A stretch of DNA of 64,000 nt from Myxococcus landrumus (GTDB lineage Bacteria; Myxococcota; Myxococcia; Myxococcales; Myxococcaceae), in assembly GCF_017301635.1 (NCBI RefSeq), contig NZ_CP071091.1:1872001-1936000 (forward strand). The letters are read 5' to 3'. The notes beneath the pieces were generated by a model. The model did no database searches, had not been told where the DNA came from, and saw only the letters and a list, made by a program, of their open reading frames with translations. Shown here in pieces: positions 44,770 to 55,100 of the stretch (within the stretch, counting starts at the first letter, position 1; each line of letters begins with the position of its first letter). The translations under genes and the position numbers were made by a program.

Positions 44770-45294
44770 TCAGGGAATCTCGTTCACGGCCTGGATGATG
44801 GCCTTGCGCAGATAGGAGCTGTAGTCCGTCTGCGCCTGATACATGCCCATCGTGCTGACGGTGCGGCTCTCCTTGCGCCAGAGGAGTTGGCCCGAGGGGG
44901 TGACGACACCGGTCTCCAGGATGACATCGGCACGGCCGATGGACTGGATGACCGTCACGTCGACCCAGTTCAGGACGACGACCACGCCGGCCTCCGCGTC
45001 ATTCTCGCGGATGAGGGAGACGACTTCCTGAGTGGAGGGCGTGGGAGCGTCGGAGATGCGCACACCGGCGATCTCGAAGCCTCGCTCGCGCAGCACGGCC
45101 TGGGTTTGCCCCGAGAGGACCGTGCGCGGGTTGCCCTCCCCCATCAGGTCCTCGCGGTAGCTGTTCGTGGGCAGTGCGTCCACCCGTGAGCCCACCACGA
45201 CGACCACCTTGCGGATGGCCCCCGGGGGACGGACCTGCGGCGCGGCGCATGCGGTGAGGAACAGGGACAGCAGGAGGAAGAGGCGGACGCGCAT
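44770..45294 (-). CDS. Small lipoprotein of unknown function
   Basis: 174 residues from the ATG at 45294. The signal ends in lipobox LTAC (FLLLSLFLTACAAP). The mature part looks like a small alpha/beta domain (KVVVVVGSRVDAL, GVVVVLNWVDVTVIQ), without a known catalytic motif. The GTC-rich beta strands recall penicillin-binding-protein activator or CsgG-like small lipoproteins, but the resemblance is too weak to name. The low-GC region with the second 19-bp motif lies just upstream. Confidence 0.8.
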   Translation of the reverse strand: MRVRLFLLLSLFLTACAAPQVRPPGAIRKVVVVVGSRVDALPTNSYREDLMGEGNPRTVLSGQTQAVLRERGFEIAGVRISDAPTPSTQEVVSLIRENDAEAGVVVVLNWVDVTVIQSIGRADVILETGVVTPSGQLLWRKESRTVSTMGMYQAQTDYSSYLRKAIIQAVNEIP

Positions 45295-45490
45295 GTCGGG
45301 GCCCATGGAGGAGAGAGGTGGTCCCCTCCATAAACCACCGAGGGCCGCGCTGGGCAACCGGGGGGCGGGATGAGAACCCGCATGCCCTCTACCCTCGCTG
45401 AAAACCCAAACCGTGTCTTAACAAGAACGCGAAAGTACTGCGCAATACCCCTCAAGCGACTTCCCCAACGCCCAACGCACATCAAAGAAA

Positions 45491-45509
45491 ATCAACAAAC
45501 ACATCAACA
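45491..45509 (-). repeat. Dispersed 19-bp intergenic motif, copy 2
   Basis: Minus strand TGTTGATGTGTTTGTTGAT, 17 of 19 identical to copy 1 at 28541-28559. An ACGCACA heptamer lies to the left here too (9 bp gap, versus 6). It is 29 bp past the imuB stop and about 197 bp before the small lipoprotein gene, inside a low-GC, G-poor (plus strand) stretch at about 45400-45560. Confidence 0.5.
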
Positions 45510-45537
45510 GCATCCACTCCCAAAGCCTTACTGCACT

Positions 45538-47046
45538 TCAATCAAACAGGCCCTGCAAATAGAAGCAGCCATCACGCATGTCTCTGAATACCCAGGCGGG
45601 CCCCAATCCCTCGAAGTGCACCCGGTAGTAGTCGCGCTGAAAGGGAGACTCGGACCACCACTCACCGCCCAACCTCTCCGGGCCCGTCACCGCCGTCACC
45701 CGATGACGTTTCCCTCCCACCCTCGCCGCCAGCAGTCGGCCCGCCTCCCCCACCTCCGCGTCCAGCCACGCAGGCTCCGCCAGCACTCGCGAGGGCCTCT
45801 CTCGAAGCCCACCCACCGCGGCGGGTCCACGCTCCTCGCGAAGCTCCTCCGCCCATCCCTTCTTCTTCTCCTCGGGTGGCCGGAAGGACTTGCTCCCATG
45901 CGCCCCCTCTGGCCGATGCACTGACTCCAGCCCCGCGGCGCAAAGCGACTCCTCCCCCAACGTCGTCGCCAGGCGCGACAACACCACCTCCAGCGCCGCA
46001 TCCCCCTCCGGCGCATCCCCCAACGAGAGCTGCTGCCCCCGCTCCTCCGAGTGCTCATCCACCCGAGCGGACACCTCCGCCACCGGGTTCTCCAGCCGCA
46101 GTTCCTCCAACCGGTGCCGCGCCAAATCGAGCAGCAGCTTCGCCGCCGCCGTGGGCCTCGCCAGGGACAACGTCACCTGCTGCTGTCCCGAAGGGTCCAG
46201 CTTCAGCGTGAAGGTGATGCGCACCGCCGCCTGCCCCCGCCCCGCGAGCCTTGCCCCCAACCTGTCCAGCAGCGTCTTCAGCGCGAAACGCAGCGGCTCG
46301 AAGGACTCCGCCGGCCAGTCCAATAGCCGACGCTCCTCCAGCACTTCCTCCAGCACCTCGGCCACGAAGGGCGTGTCATCCACTCCACCGCAGCGCGCAT
46401 GCACCCGCGCCCCCTGCGCCCCCCCTCGCGCCACCACCGCGCCCACCGGCAACGCCGCCACCTCTCCCAACGTGGTGAGTCCCAACGCGGAGAAGGCCGC
46501 TCCCTCCCGCCCCTCCAGCGCGGCCAACGGCAACGGCGCCAGCACCCGAGCCGATGTCCCCGGCGCCACCACCTCCACCCGCCGTGCCCCATACCGAGCC
46601 AGCGCCCGCGAGGTGAACGCCTCCGAAGCCACCGCCACATGCGCCCGGTAGCCTTGCTCCGCGCACAATTCCAACGCCCGTGAGCACAACCCCTCCTCGC
46701 CCCCGGACAGATGCGCCGCGCCCGCGTCCAGCCACAGCCCATCCGGCGAGGAGAGCTGAAACGCCGGTCCCAGGCACAACAGCGCCTCCCCCAAGGCCAC
46801 CAGCGCCCGAGCCTCGTCCTCCTCTCGATAGGTAAAATGACGAAGCCCCGGCTCCAACGCCGTGGCCGCCGTGAGCGTCGCCCCAGGCCGGACTCCCGCC
46901 TTCAGCGCGGACGTCGAAGCCGCCACCACCCGCCGCTGTCCTCGCGACTCCTCCACCAATACGAAGGGACGCCCGGCCAGCTCCGGATACTCGATGACCT
47001 TGCGCTGCACCGGAAAGCGCGTGAAGTGCAGATAGGCCCTGCGCAT
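45538..47046 (-). CDS. imuB: ImuB, Y-family polymerase-like mutasome scaffold
   Basis: 502 residues. The Y-family fold is recognisable, but the catalytic acidic residues are missing: the start reads YLHFTRFPVQ instead of the HIDMDAFF type, and the second site reads LWLDAGAAHLSG. This is the expected inactive state of ImuB. Near the C-terminal third, QLSLGD (339-344) is a beta-clamp-binding type motif. ImuB bridges DnaE2, ImuA and the sliding clamp in damage-induced translesion synthesis. It starts 9 bp after imuA, so they form an operon. Confidence 0.93.
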   Translation of the reverse strand: MRRAYLHFTRFPVQRKVIEYPELAGRPFVLVEESRGQRRVVAASTSALKAGVRPGATLTAATALEPGLRHFTYREEDEARALVALGEALLCLGPAFQLSSPDGLWLDAGAAHLSGGEEGLCSRALELCAEQGYRAHVAVASEAFTSRALARYGARRVEVVAPGTSARVLAPLPLAALEGREGAAFSALGLTTLGEVAALPVGAVVARGGAQGARVHARCGGVDDTPFVAEVLEEVLEERRLLDWPAESFEPLRFALKTLLDRLGARLAGRGQAAVRITFTLKLDPSGQQQVTLSLARPTAAAKLLLDLARHRLEELRLENPVAEVSARVDEHSEERGQQLSLGDAPEGDAALEVVLSRLATTLGEESLCAAGLESVHRPEGAHGSKSFRPPEEKKKGWAEELREERGPAAVGGLRERPSRVLAEPAWLDAEVGEAGRLLAARVGGKRHRVTAVTGPERLGGEWWSESPFQRDYYRVHFEGLGPAWVFRDMRDGCFYLQGLFD

Positions 47047-47055
47047 GGAGCGCCC

Positions 47056-47925
47056 TCAGTACGCCGCGGAGGCCACACCCAGCCCCGCTCGCAGCGACGG
47101 CATCGCCCCGTCCCGCCCAGGCCGCTGTCCCTGGATGCCACAGCCATTGCGCGCCACCCACGTCCCCTCCCGCAGGAAGTCCGGCGTCGCATCCGCATCC
47201 AGCGGCCCCACATCCAACATCCGCCCGCCCCCCTCCAGCCCCAGCTCGGGATACAGCGCGCTCCACGGCATCACCGCCCGAGCCCCCATCCCTCCCCCCC
47301 GGCTGCGCACCACCTCCACCGACCAGCCCTCCGCCCCCTCCGACTCCGTCCGCAGTCGCGTCACCCCATCCGCGGGCGCATCCGGAGAGGTCAGCAGCAC
47401 CAACAGCCCACCACCCCGCTCCGCCGCGTCCGCCAGCTTGCGAGCCTCGGCCAGCCCGACCCGGGGCGCCCTCCCGACCGCGCCCACCCCCCGCGTCAGG
47501 TCCAACACCACACACGCAAAGGCCCCGCTGCGCGCGAGCTGCACCGCCGCCCAGACCCGCTGCTCCATCGCCTTGGGCCGGACAATCAGCAGCCGCTCCA
47601 GATCCACGCCCTGCGCCGCGGCCGCTGGCGGATAGAGCTCACGCGGCCCATCCACCCACGCGCACAGCCGAGCCTCCCGGTGCGCCGCCGCCACCGCGCT
47701 CAGCGCCAGGCTGGTCCGCCCGGAGGCCGCCTCACCGCACAGCTCCACCGCCTGCCCCAGCGGGAAGCCGCCCGAGGGCAAGAGCGCATCCACCGCCTCC
47801 ATCCCCGTGCGAAGGACCGCCAGATAACGCCGAGGAGCCGCCTGCAACTGGCGGATGCGCTCGCGAAGCTGCTCCACCACGGAGCCGCCCGCCGCGCCCA
47901 CTCGCTGCTCCAACGCCGCGCTCAT
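47056..47925 (-). CDS. imuA: ImuA, RecA-like mutasome accessory protein
   Basis: 289 residues from the ATG at 47925. RecA/SulA-like fold with a P-loop-like GEAASGRTSLAL, later ACVVLDLTRG and a C-terminal region rich in Gly/Arg. ImuA is needed with ImuB and DnaE2 for induced mutagenesis and interacts with RecA and ImuB. First gene of the imuA-imuB operon. A LexA-like box lies 39 bp upstream of the start. Confidence 0.9.
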   Translation of the reverse strand: MSAALEQRVGAAGGSVVEQLRERIRQLQAAPRRYLAVLRTGMEAVDALLPSGGFPLGQAVELCGEAASGRTSLALSAVAAAHREARLCAWVDGPRELYPPAAAAQGVDLERLLIVRPKAMEQRVWAAVQLARSGAFACVVLDLTRGVGAVGRAPRVGLAEARKLADAAERGGGLLVLLTSPDAPADGVTRLRTESEGAEGWSVEVVRSRGGGMGARAVMPWSALYPELGLEGGGRMLDVGPLDADATPDFLREGTWVARNGCGIQGQRPGRDGAMPSLRAGLGVASAAY

Positions 47926-47964
47926 CTGGCCTCCTCGCCGGGACCCGGCACACCGAACGTCCGC

Positions 47965-47980
47965 CTGGACGGCAGTTCAG
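47965..47980. promoter_or_regulatory. LexA-like box upstream of imuA
   Basis: CTGGACGGCAGTTCAG: CTG-N10-CAG, sharing CTGNNCNGCNGTTCAG with the box upstream of dnaE2. It ends 39 bp before the imuA start codon. Two independent transcription units of the same mutasome carrying the same asymmetric box in the same orientation supports function more than either alone would. Confidence 0.6.
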
Positions 47981-48107
47981 TATGCTCACGGGTCTGACGT
48001 GCGCCCGCACAGGACGCACCGCGATGGCCACGACGACACGACGTGACAGCTCGGGCTCCAACCTGTGGCCCCAGGGATTCCGCGCCCCTGGGCCCCCGTT
48101 GGCTCCA

Positions 48108-49322
48108 CTACCCCGCGCAGATCACCTTCACTTCCACCTTCTTGTCATCCGCCCGGCGCAGGCAGTCGCCGCCGAAGTAGATCCGCGCGGAGCGGCCCTC
48201 GCCGGACGGCTCGTAGCTCAGGTCTCCCGCCGCCACCGAGCACCGCTCCACCTCGCCCCCCGCACGCGTCAGCTCCACCTGAGCGAGGCGCGGATCCGGC
48301 AGGTTCACCACGTCCACGCTCTGCGACACCGCGGCCAGCTCCGCGATGCGCAACAGCGTGTCCCGGTAGCTCTCCCGGCAGATGGAGTCGAGGTTCTCGA
48401 AGTGCGTGTCGAACTTCTCCGCCATCGCCCGGTGCCGATACCCAGGCCCGTACGACGTGGGGCAATCCGCGTTGCGCACGAAGGTCCCCTGGGGCGTCCT
48501 GTCCTGGATCAGCTCCGCTCGCTTGTCGCTCAACGCCACCGGCCCCACCGTGGCCCACAACACTTCCCGGCGAGCCCCCTTCGAGTCACGCAGGCCGCGG
48601 AAGAACTCGAAGTACGAGTCCACCGACTTCAGCAGCGCCGCGCCCTCGCTGCACTTGTCCACCGACGTGTCCTGCGAAAGGATGACCGGCGGCGGCCTCA
48701 CGTCGGAGCTGCAGTCCTCCTCGTCCGTCACCACCACCACGAGGAGCCGGGCGTCGTCCCGTAGGAAGCCTCCGTTGCCTCCGTCGAGGATGGGCGTCCC
48801 CGTCAGCGGCTCGGACAGCGCCAGCCGCACCGCCTCGAACGGCGCCTCCTGTCCACTGCCCGAAGTCCCCTGCTTCACCAGCCGCTGGAACCGCTCCAGC
48901 AGGCCCTCGTCCGAGCTCTCCAGGTAGCGGTCCACGGTGGGCTTTCCATCCGCGTCCGGCACCGGTTGCAGGTGCCCCGCCTCTCCCGGGTAGTCCCTGA
49001 CGACATCCCGCCCCTGGAAGATGATCCGCTGGTAGACCGAGGTGGTGATCACCCCCACGCGGAAGTCCTGCGTGACGCCGCCCCCCTCCCGGAGGGTCTT
49101 GATGAAGCCGGGAAGCTCCGTGGCGATGCCAGCCTGTTCCTCCGCCATGGACCCCGAGTTGTCGATGACGAAGAGGATGTCCGTCTTCTGGGGCGCCACC
49201 ACCGGGGCATCGCTCTGACACTTGCCGGGAAGGGTGGAGCCCGCCTCGTCCACGGGCGACGTACAGGACGCTACCCAGAGGGCCGGCAGCAGGAGCAGGG
49301 GGGCACTGGTCTTCAGCTTCAT
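48108..49322 (-). CDS. VWA-domain lipoprotein
   Basis: 404 residues from the ATG at 49322. GGAGG is 5-6 nt upstream; a slightly longer start is possible. The signal ends WVASCTSP. The von Willebrand A fold has the MIDAS motif DNSGSM (TDILFVIDNSGSMAEE), then VGVITTSV and VVVVTDEED. Several Cys pairs in the C-terminal half. It belongs to the vWA lipoproteins common in myxobacteria, thought to bind a ligand via a divalent metal; no partner identified. Divergent from lon. Confidence 0.88.
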   Translation of the reverse strand: MKLKTSAPLLLLPALWVASCTSPVDEAGSTLPGKCQSDAPVVAPQKTDILFVIDNSGSMAEEQAGIATELPGFIKTLREGGGVTQDFRVGVITTSVYQRIIFQGRDVVRDYPGEAGHLQPVPDADGKPTVDRYLESSDEGLLERFQRLVKQGTSGSGQEAPFEAVRLALSEPLTGTPILDGGNGGFLRDDARLLVVVVTDEEDCSSDVRPPPVILSQDTSVDKCSEGAALLKSVDSYFEFFRGLRDSKGARREVLWATVGPVALSDKRAELIQDRTPQGTFVRNADCPTSYGPGYRHRAMAEKFDTHFENLDSICRESYRDTLLRIAELAAVSQSVDVVNLPDPRLAQVELTRAGGEVERCSVAAGDLSYEPSGEGRSARIYFGGDCLRRADDKKVEVKVICAG

Positions 49323-49580
49323 GGCGGCCTCCATCAGAGGGCGGCGCACCAGGCGGCGCGACGCATCAGGGCTGGGGGGGCAAGCATGCCCCACCCCCGG
49401 CCAGGACGCGAGACAAGCTCTCTGCGTCCGGCATCCGACTTGGGCGTGGAAAATCGTACACGGCGTTTGCCATGGCCGTTTTGGTTGTTACGTTGGTTCA
49501 TCTGCCGCAGAAAACCGACAGATGTTCACCGGCTTGGCCGCTCGTAGGGCCGAGCTTGAAGAAGGAAGAGGCCGAACTTC

Positions 49581-52067
49581 ATGTCCGATGAGAAGAAGAA
49601 GGGCACCGCCGCGAGCGCCATGCCCACCGCGATGGCCCCTCCGGGGCTCATCAACAAGGAAGACATCCCGCAGGTGCTGCCCATCCTGCCCCTGCGGAAC
49701 AGCGTCTTCTTCCCCGGCGGCGTGCTTCCCCTGGCCGTCGGCCGACAGAAGACCATTGCCCTGATCAAGGACGCGGTCCGTGATGATCAGGTGATTGGCG
49801 TCGTCACCCAGCGCCGCGCCGAGGAAGAAGATCCGGGCGCCGCCGACCTCTACACCATGGGCACCGTCGCCCGTATCGTGAAGCTCCTGAAGATGGGCGA
49901 GGACAACTACTCGCTCGTGGTGCAGGGGCTCGCCCGCTTCCGCGTGGTGGAGCTGGTGCAGGAGGCCCCCTACCTCAAGGCCCGCGTCGACGCGGTGGAG
50001 GACAAGACCTCCGCGGAGAACGTCGAGGTCGAGGCCCTGGGCATCAACCTCAAGAAGCTGGCGCGCGAGGTCATCGAGCTGATGCCCGAGCTGCCCGCCG
50101 CCGCCACCGAGCTGGTGGAGAGCATCACCCACCCCGGCCACCTGGCGGACCTCATCGCCGCCAACGTCGACGTGCCCATCGAGGAGAAGCAGGCCGTCCT
50201 GGAGACGGTGGACCTCAAGGCGCGGATGAAGCTGGTGCTGGAGCTGCTCAACCGCAAGCGGGAGATCCTCAAGCTCTCCAACAAGATCGACTCCGCCGTG
50301 AAGGGCGAGATGTCGAAGACGCAGCGTGAGTACTACCTGCGCCAGCAGCTCAAGGCCATCAAGGAGGAGCTGGGAGAGATGGGCGAGGAGGAGGAGGAGC
50401 TCGACGAGCTCCAGGAGCGCCTGAAGAAGGCCGCCCTGCCTCCCGAGGTGGAGAAGGTCGCGAACAAGGAGCTCAACCGCCTGAAGACGATTCCGGCGGC
50501 CTCCAGCGAGTACACCGTCGCGCGCACCTACCTGGATTGGATTGCGGACCTGCCGTGGTCGAAGCTGTCCGAGGACAACCTCGACATCGAGAACGCGCGG
50601 CAGCAGCTGGACAAGGACCACTTCGGCATCAAGAAGGTCAAGAAGCGCATCCTGGAGTACCTGGCGGTGCGCAAGCTGAAGAACGACATGCGCGGGCCCA
50701 TCCTGTGCCTCGTCGGTCCTCCGGGCGTCGGCAAGACGTCGCTGGGTCAGAGCGTGGCGAAGGCCACGGGCCGCAAGTTCGTGCGCCTGTCGTTGGGCGG
50801 CGTGCGTGACGAGGCGGAGATCCGCGGCCACCGGCGCACCTACGTCGGCGCGCTGCCGGGCCGCTTCATCCAGAGCATGAAGAAGGCCGGGACGAAGAAC
50901 CCGGTGATGATGCTGGATGAAATCGACAAGCTGGGCGCCGACTTCCGTGGCGACCCGAGCGCGGCGCTGCTCGAGGTGCTGGATCCGGAGCAGAACAACA
51001 CGTTCAGCGACCACTACCTCGACGTGCCGTTCGACTTGTCGAAGGTGATGTTCATCGCCACGGCGAACCAGCTCGACCCCATCCCCGGTCCGCTTCGCGA
51101 CCGCATGGAGATCATCGAGCTGTCCGGCTACACGTTCGAGGAGAAGCAGAGCATCGCGCGCATCCACCTGGTGCCCAAGCAGCTCAAGGAGCACGGGCTC
51201 AACGGGGACCACATCGAGATCAGCGATGAGGCGCTCCTGACGCTCACCACCTCGTACACGCGCGAGGCCGGTGTGCGTAACCTGGAGCGGCGCATCGCGG
51301 ACATCTGCCGCGCGGTGGCGGTGGAAGTGGCGGGCGGGAAGCTGGAGAAGCAGACCATCAACGCCGAGCGGGTGAAGGAGATCCTCGGGCCCGAGATGTT
51401 CTACTCGGAGGTCGCCGAGCGCACGGAGGTTCCGGGCGTGGCGACGGGCCTGGCCTGGACGGCGGCGGGTGGCGACCTGCTCTTCATCGAGGCGACCAAG
51501 ATGGCGGGCAAGGGCGGCATGACGCTCACCGGCCAGCTGGGCGACGTGATGAAGGAGAGCGCGACGGCGGCGCTGAGCTACCTGCGCAGCAAGTCCGAGT
51601 CGTTGGGCATCAGCCCCAACTTCCTGGAGAAGACGGACCTGCACCTGCACTTCCCGGCGGGCTCCATCCCCAAGGATGGTCCTTCCGCGGGCGTCACCAT
51701 CCTGACCGCGCTCACCAGCCTGTTGACGGGCATCCGGGTGCGGCACGACACGGCGATGACGGGCGAGGCCACGCTGCGTGGCCTGGTGCTGCCGGTCGGC
51801 GGCATCAAGGAGAAGGTGCTGGCGGCGCACCGGGCGGGCATCAAGCGGGTCATCCTGCCCGAGCGTTGCCGCAAGGACCTGGTGGACGTGCCGGACCAGG
51901 CGAAGAAGGAGCTGGAGTTCATCTTCGTCAGCCAGATGGACGAGGTCCTGAAGGCCGCGCTGGAGACGTCGCCGTTCAAGTCGTCGGCGGGGACTCCGGG
52001 GGGCGAGCCTGGCAAGGAGGCGCCGCCTCCGACGTCCGAGGCCGGGGCTCCCGAGGTCCGCGCCTGA
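49581..52067 (+). CDS. lon: ATP-dependent Lon protease
   Basis: 828 residues from the ATG at 49581, with AAGGAAGAGG about 9 nt upstream. Lon N-domain (about 30-230, [15 protein letters not shown]), AAA module with Walker A GPPGVGKT (379-386) and Walker B MLDEIDK, sensor motifs, and a C-terminal protease domain with catalytic S702 (DGPSAG) and K743 (GGIKEK). Degrades damaged and regulatory proteins. M. xanthus has two Lons; the N-terminal [12 protein letters not shown] start and [13 protein letters not shown] resemble my memory of LonV rather than LonD/BsgA, but this is from recall. Ends at a bidirectional terminator. Confidence 0.97.
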   Translation: MSDEKKKGTAASAMPTAMAPPGLINKEDIPQVLPILPLRNSVFFPGGVLPLAVGRQKTIALIKDAVRDDQVIGVVTQRRAEEEDPGAADLYTMGTVARIVKLLKMGEDNYSLVVQGLARFRVVELVQEAPYLKARVDAVEDKTSAENVEVEALGINLKKLAREVIELMPELPAAATELVESITHPGHLADLIAANVDVPIEEKQAVLETVDLKARMKLVLELLNRKREILKLSNKIDSAVKGEMSKTQREYYLRQQLKAIKEELGEMGEEEEELDELQERLKKAALPPEVEKVANKELNRLKTIPAASSEYTVARTYLDWIADLPWSKLSEDNLDIENARQQLDKDHFGIKKVKKRILEYLAVRKLKNDMRGPILCLVGPPGVGKTSLGQSVAKATGRKFVRLSLGGVRDEAEIRGHRRTYVGALPGRFIQSMKKAGTKNPVMMLDEIDKLGADFRGDPSAALLEVLDPEQNNTFSDHYLDVPFDLSKVMFIATANQLDPIPGPLRDRMEIIELSGYTFEEKQSIARIHLVPKQLKEHGLNGDHIEISDEALLTLTTSYTREAGVRNLERRIADICRAVAVEVAGGKLEKQTINAERVKEILGPEMFYSEVAERTEVPGVATGLAWTAAGGDLLFIEATKMAGKGGMTLTGQLGDVMKESATAALSYLRSKSESLGISPNFLEKTDLHLHFPAGSIPKDGPSAGVTILTALTSLLTGIRVRHDTAMTGEATLRGLVLPVGGIKEKVLAAHRAGIKRVILPERCRKDLVDVPDQAKKELEFIFVSQMDEVLKAALETSPFKSSAGTPGGEPGKEAPPPTSEAGAPEVRA

Positions 52068-52099
52068 GCGCACGGCCCTGAAGCCAGTTGAGCTGTGAC

Positions 52100-52134
52100 A
52101 CGGGCAGGTTCCTCCTCATGAGGGACCTGCCCGT
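52100..52134. terminator. Bidirectional terminator between lon and the SNF2 gene
   Basis: ACGGGCAGGTTCCTC (52100-52114), 5-nt loop, GAGGGACCTGCCCGT (52120-52134); 15 pairs with one G-U. TGTCTTT follows on the plus side. It sits between two convergent 3' ends (52067 and 52164), as expected for a shared terminator. Confidence 0.8.
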
Positions 52135-52163
52135 TGTCTTTGCGGGACAGGCCGAGCCGCTCG

Positions 52164-55100
52164 TCAGTGGCGCGTCTGGGGAGGCTCTTCCTCGTCGGGG
52201 CGCGAGAGCCGCTGGGAGAGCAGGCCGAGCATCTCCTGGGTGGAGAGCCGGCCCGCGCCGTCCTTGCCCTCGAGCACGTCCGCGACGAGGGCGCGCTTGT
52301 GCTCGTGCAGGGAGAGCATCTGCTCCTCGATGGTGCCTCGCGCGACGAGCCGGTACACGGTGACGGGGCGCTCCTGGCCGATGCGGTGCGCCCGGTCCGA
52401 CGCCTGATCCTCCACGGCGGGGTTCCACCACGGGTCCAGGTGGATGACGCTGTTGGCGGCGGTGAGGTTGAGGCCGAAGCCACCCGCCTTCAGGGAGATG
52501 AGGAACAGCGGCGCGGTGCCCTCCTGGAAGGCGCGCACGGACTGCTCGCGGGCCTTGGGCGTCGACTGGCCATCCAGGTACTCGTACCGGATGCCGCGCG
52601 CGTCCAGGACCTCTCTCACCAGTGCCAGGTGCGAGGTGAACTGGCTGAAGACGAGCGCGCGGTGGCCCTCCGAGCGCAGCTCCTCCACGAGCTCCAGGAA
52701 GCGCTCCAGCTTGGAGGACTCCACGCGCGACGTGGCGTCGTAGAGGCGTGGGTGCGAGGCCAGCAGGCGCAGGCGGGTGAGCGCGGCGAGCACCTCGAAG
52801 CGCTGCTCGTGCTCACGGGCGCGGCGCTCCTGCTTCACCTCCGGCCTCGACTCCAGCGCGGAGAGCGCGGCGAGCCGGGCATCCTCGTACATCGTCCACT
52901 CCGCGGTGGAGAGGACCACGGGCACCCGCACGTCGGTGCGTGGCGGGAGCTGCGCCTCGACTTGGGACTTGGTGCGGCGCAGCAGGAAGGGCTCCAGCAC
53001 GCGGGCCAGCGCGGGCGCGGCCGTGGGGTCCACCCGCCGCTCGATGGGAATCGCGAAGCGCGTGCGGAAGGCGTCGTGACTGCCGAGCAGCCCTGGGAAG
53101 ACGAGGGCGAAGACACTCCACAGTTCGCCCAGATGGTTCTCCAGCGGCGTGCCCGAGAGCGCGAACTTGAAGTCTCCCTGGAGGGCCCGCGCCGCGCGGA
53201 AGCGGTGCGTGCCCGCGTTCTTCAGGGCCTGCGCCTCGTCGAAGACGATGGTGGCGAAGCGCAGCTCGGACAGCCGGCCGATGTCCCGCGTCAGCAGGCC
53301 GTAGCTGAGCACCAGCACGTCGCGAGGCCCCAGTCGCTCGAGCAGTCCGCCTCGGTCCGCGGCCTCGGAGAACAGGCGCATGCGCAGCGAGGGCGCGAAG
53401 CGCTTGGCTTCGTCCATCCAATTGAAGGCCACGGAGGTCGGCGCGAGGACCAGCGCGGGCCCCAGCTTCGAGCGCTCCAGCAGGACGGTCAGCGCCTGCA
53501 CCGTCTTGCCCAGGCCCATGTCATCCGCGAGCACCCCACCCGCTCCCCACGAGGCCAGCCGGGTGAGCCAGCGGAAGCCGTCGGCCTGGTAGTCGCGCAG
53601 CTCCGTCTTCAGCGTGGCGGGCACCTTCGGCTTGAGCTCCTTCGCCGCGAAGATGCGCTCGACCAGGCGCTTCCAGGTCTCGTCCGCATCCAGCGCCGCT
53701 CCCGCGGTCCCCAGGGCGGAGAGGGACTCGGCCGCCGCGGGGCTCACCTCCAGGCCGTGGCGCGACAAGTGGGCATGGTCCGCGAGCCGCTCCAGGTGAT
53801 GCCGGAGTGCCTCCTCGACCTCCACGTAGGTCTGGTCCTTCACCTGGATGAAGCGCTCCTTGCGCCGCGCGGCGTCCAGGAGCCGCCCCAGCTCCACGCG
53901 CTCCCCCTGGACCGCCAGTCCACCCAGGACACCGAACCAGTCCCGCTTGCGCTCAACGGTGATTCGCAGCGCGCTGGCGCCTCGCGAGCCGGCGAGCTTC
54001 AGCGGTGAGCCCACCCACTCCAGCTCCGGTGGAGACTCCAGCTCCTGACAGGCCGATAGCAGCGCGAGCGCCCCTTGCACGCCCTCGAAGGAGAACGTGA
54101 AGGGAATCACCTGGGCCTCGCCCTGCGCGAAGGGCAGCCGTGCTTGAAGGGACTGCGCCAGCGCGAGCTCCTTCACGAAGTCGCGCACCGTGTGGACGGG
54201 CTCCAGGTTCCGGCGCACGTAGACGTCTCGCGGTCCCTCCCCCGGAATGAAGCTGATGCTGTCGGCGAGCGCCCTCATGCGCAGCTCCACGCGCACCGCG
54301 CCGCCGGGCTCGAGCTCGAACCGGAGCACCGGGAGCTGGAGCGAGGGGACTCGCTCACCCATCACTCCGCGAGGCAAGGCCACCGGCATGCGCACAGCCA
54401 GCTTCGACAGCTTCTCGAGCAGCACCTCATGGCTCTCGGGCGGGAAGACATTGCCGTGGCGCTGGAGCACCGTGACGAGCGCACGGACCTCCGGGCCCAC
54501 GTCCAGCACGGTGAGCCTTCGCGCGCCTTCATCCCAGAGGAAGAGCGCCTCCTCCGGCTTCGACTTGCGCACGCGGTCCACCATCGTCGCGTGCAGCGTC
54601 GCGCCGTCCACGCCCGCGGTGACGATGACGGTGCCACCCCGCTCCACCGCGACGATGCCCACCTTCGCGCGCTCCACCTGCACCAGCAGGTCCTGGGTCC
54701 CTTCCTGATAGAGACGTGGATGCTCCACCAGCTCGATGAGGAGCGCGCGCGGGGCGGGAGCATCACCATCCGGCAGCAAGGACGCGAGGCGCGCGTCGAG
54801 CACGGAGAGCTGTGAGCCATGCTCCAGGAGGAGCTTGCGCCGGCTCACCTTCGCGCCCGTCGAACGCTGCCCCTTCTTGTTGCGCTTGTGGACGTAGGGG
54901 AAGACCTCGACGCCGTAGCCTTCGATGACGTCGACCCGCCAGGAGATCTCCACCCCGGCCCCGCTCCCCGTCCCATCGTCGAGCGCACGCTCCATCGCCC
55001 GGAGCGTGCGGTCCCACCCCGGACGCACCAGCTCCTCGAGCGTCTCGCCGAACGAAGGCGTCCAGGGCTGATGCAGCCACAACAGCACCGTGTCGATGGC

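Noticed and set aside
44770..45294. Possible identity as a CsgG or LpoB-type lipoprotein
   Set aside because: Length and strand pattern are suggestive only; no diagnostic motif.
49440..49500. TTGCCA-N16-TACGTT as a lon promoter
   Set aside because: The -10 match is weak and spacing is at the limit; no other support, so not listed.
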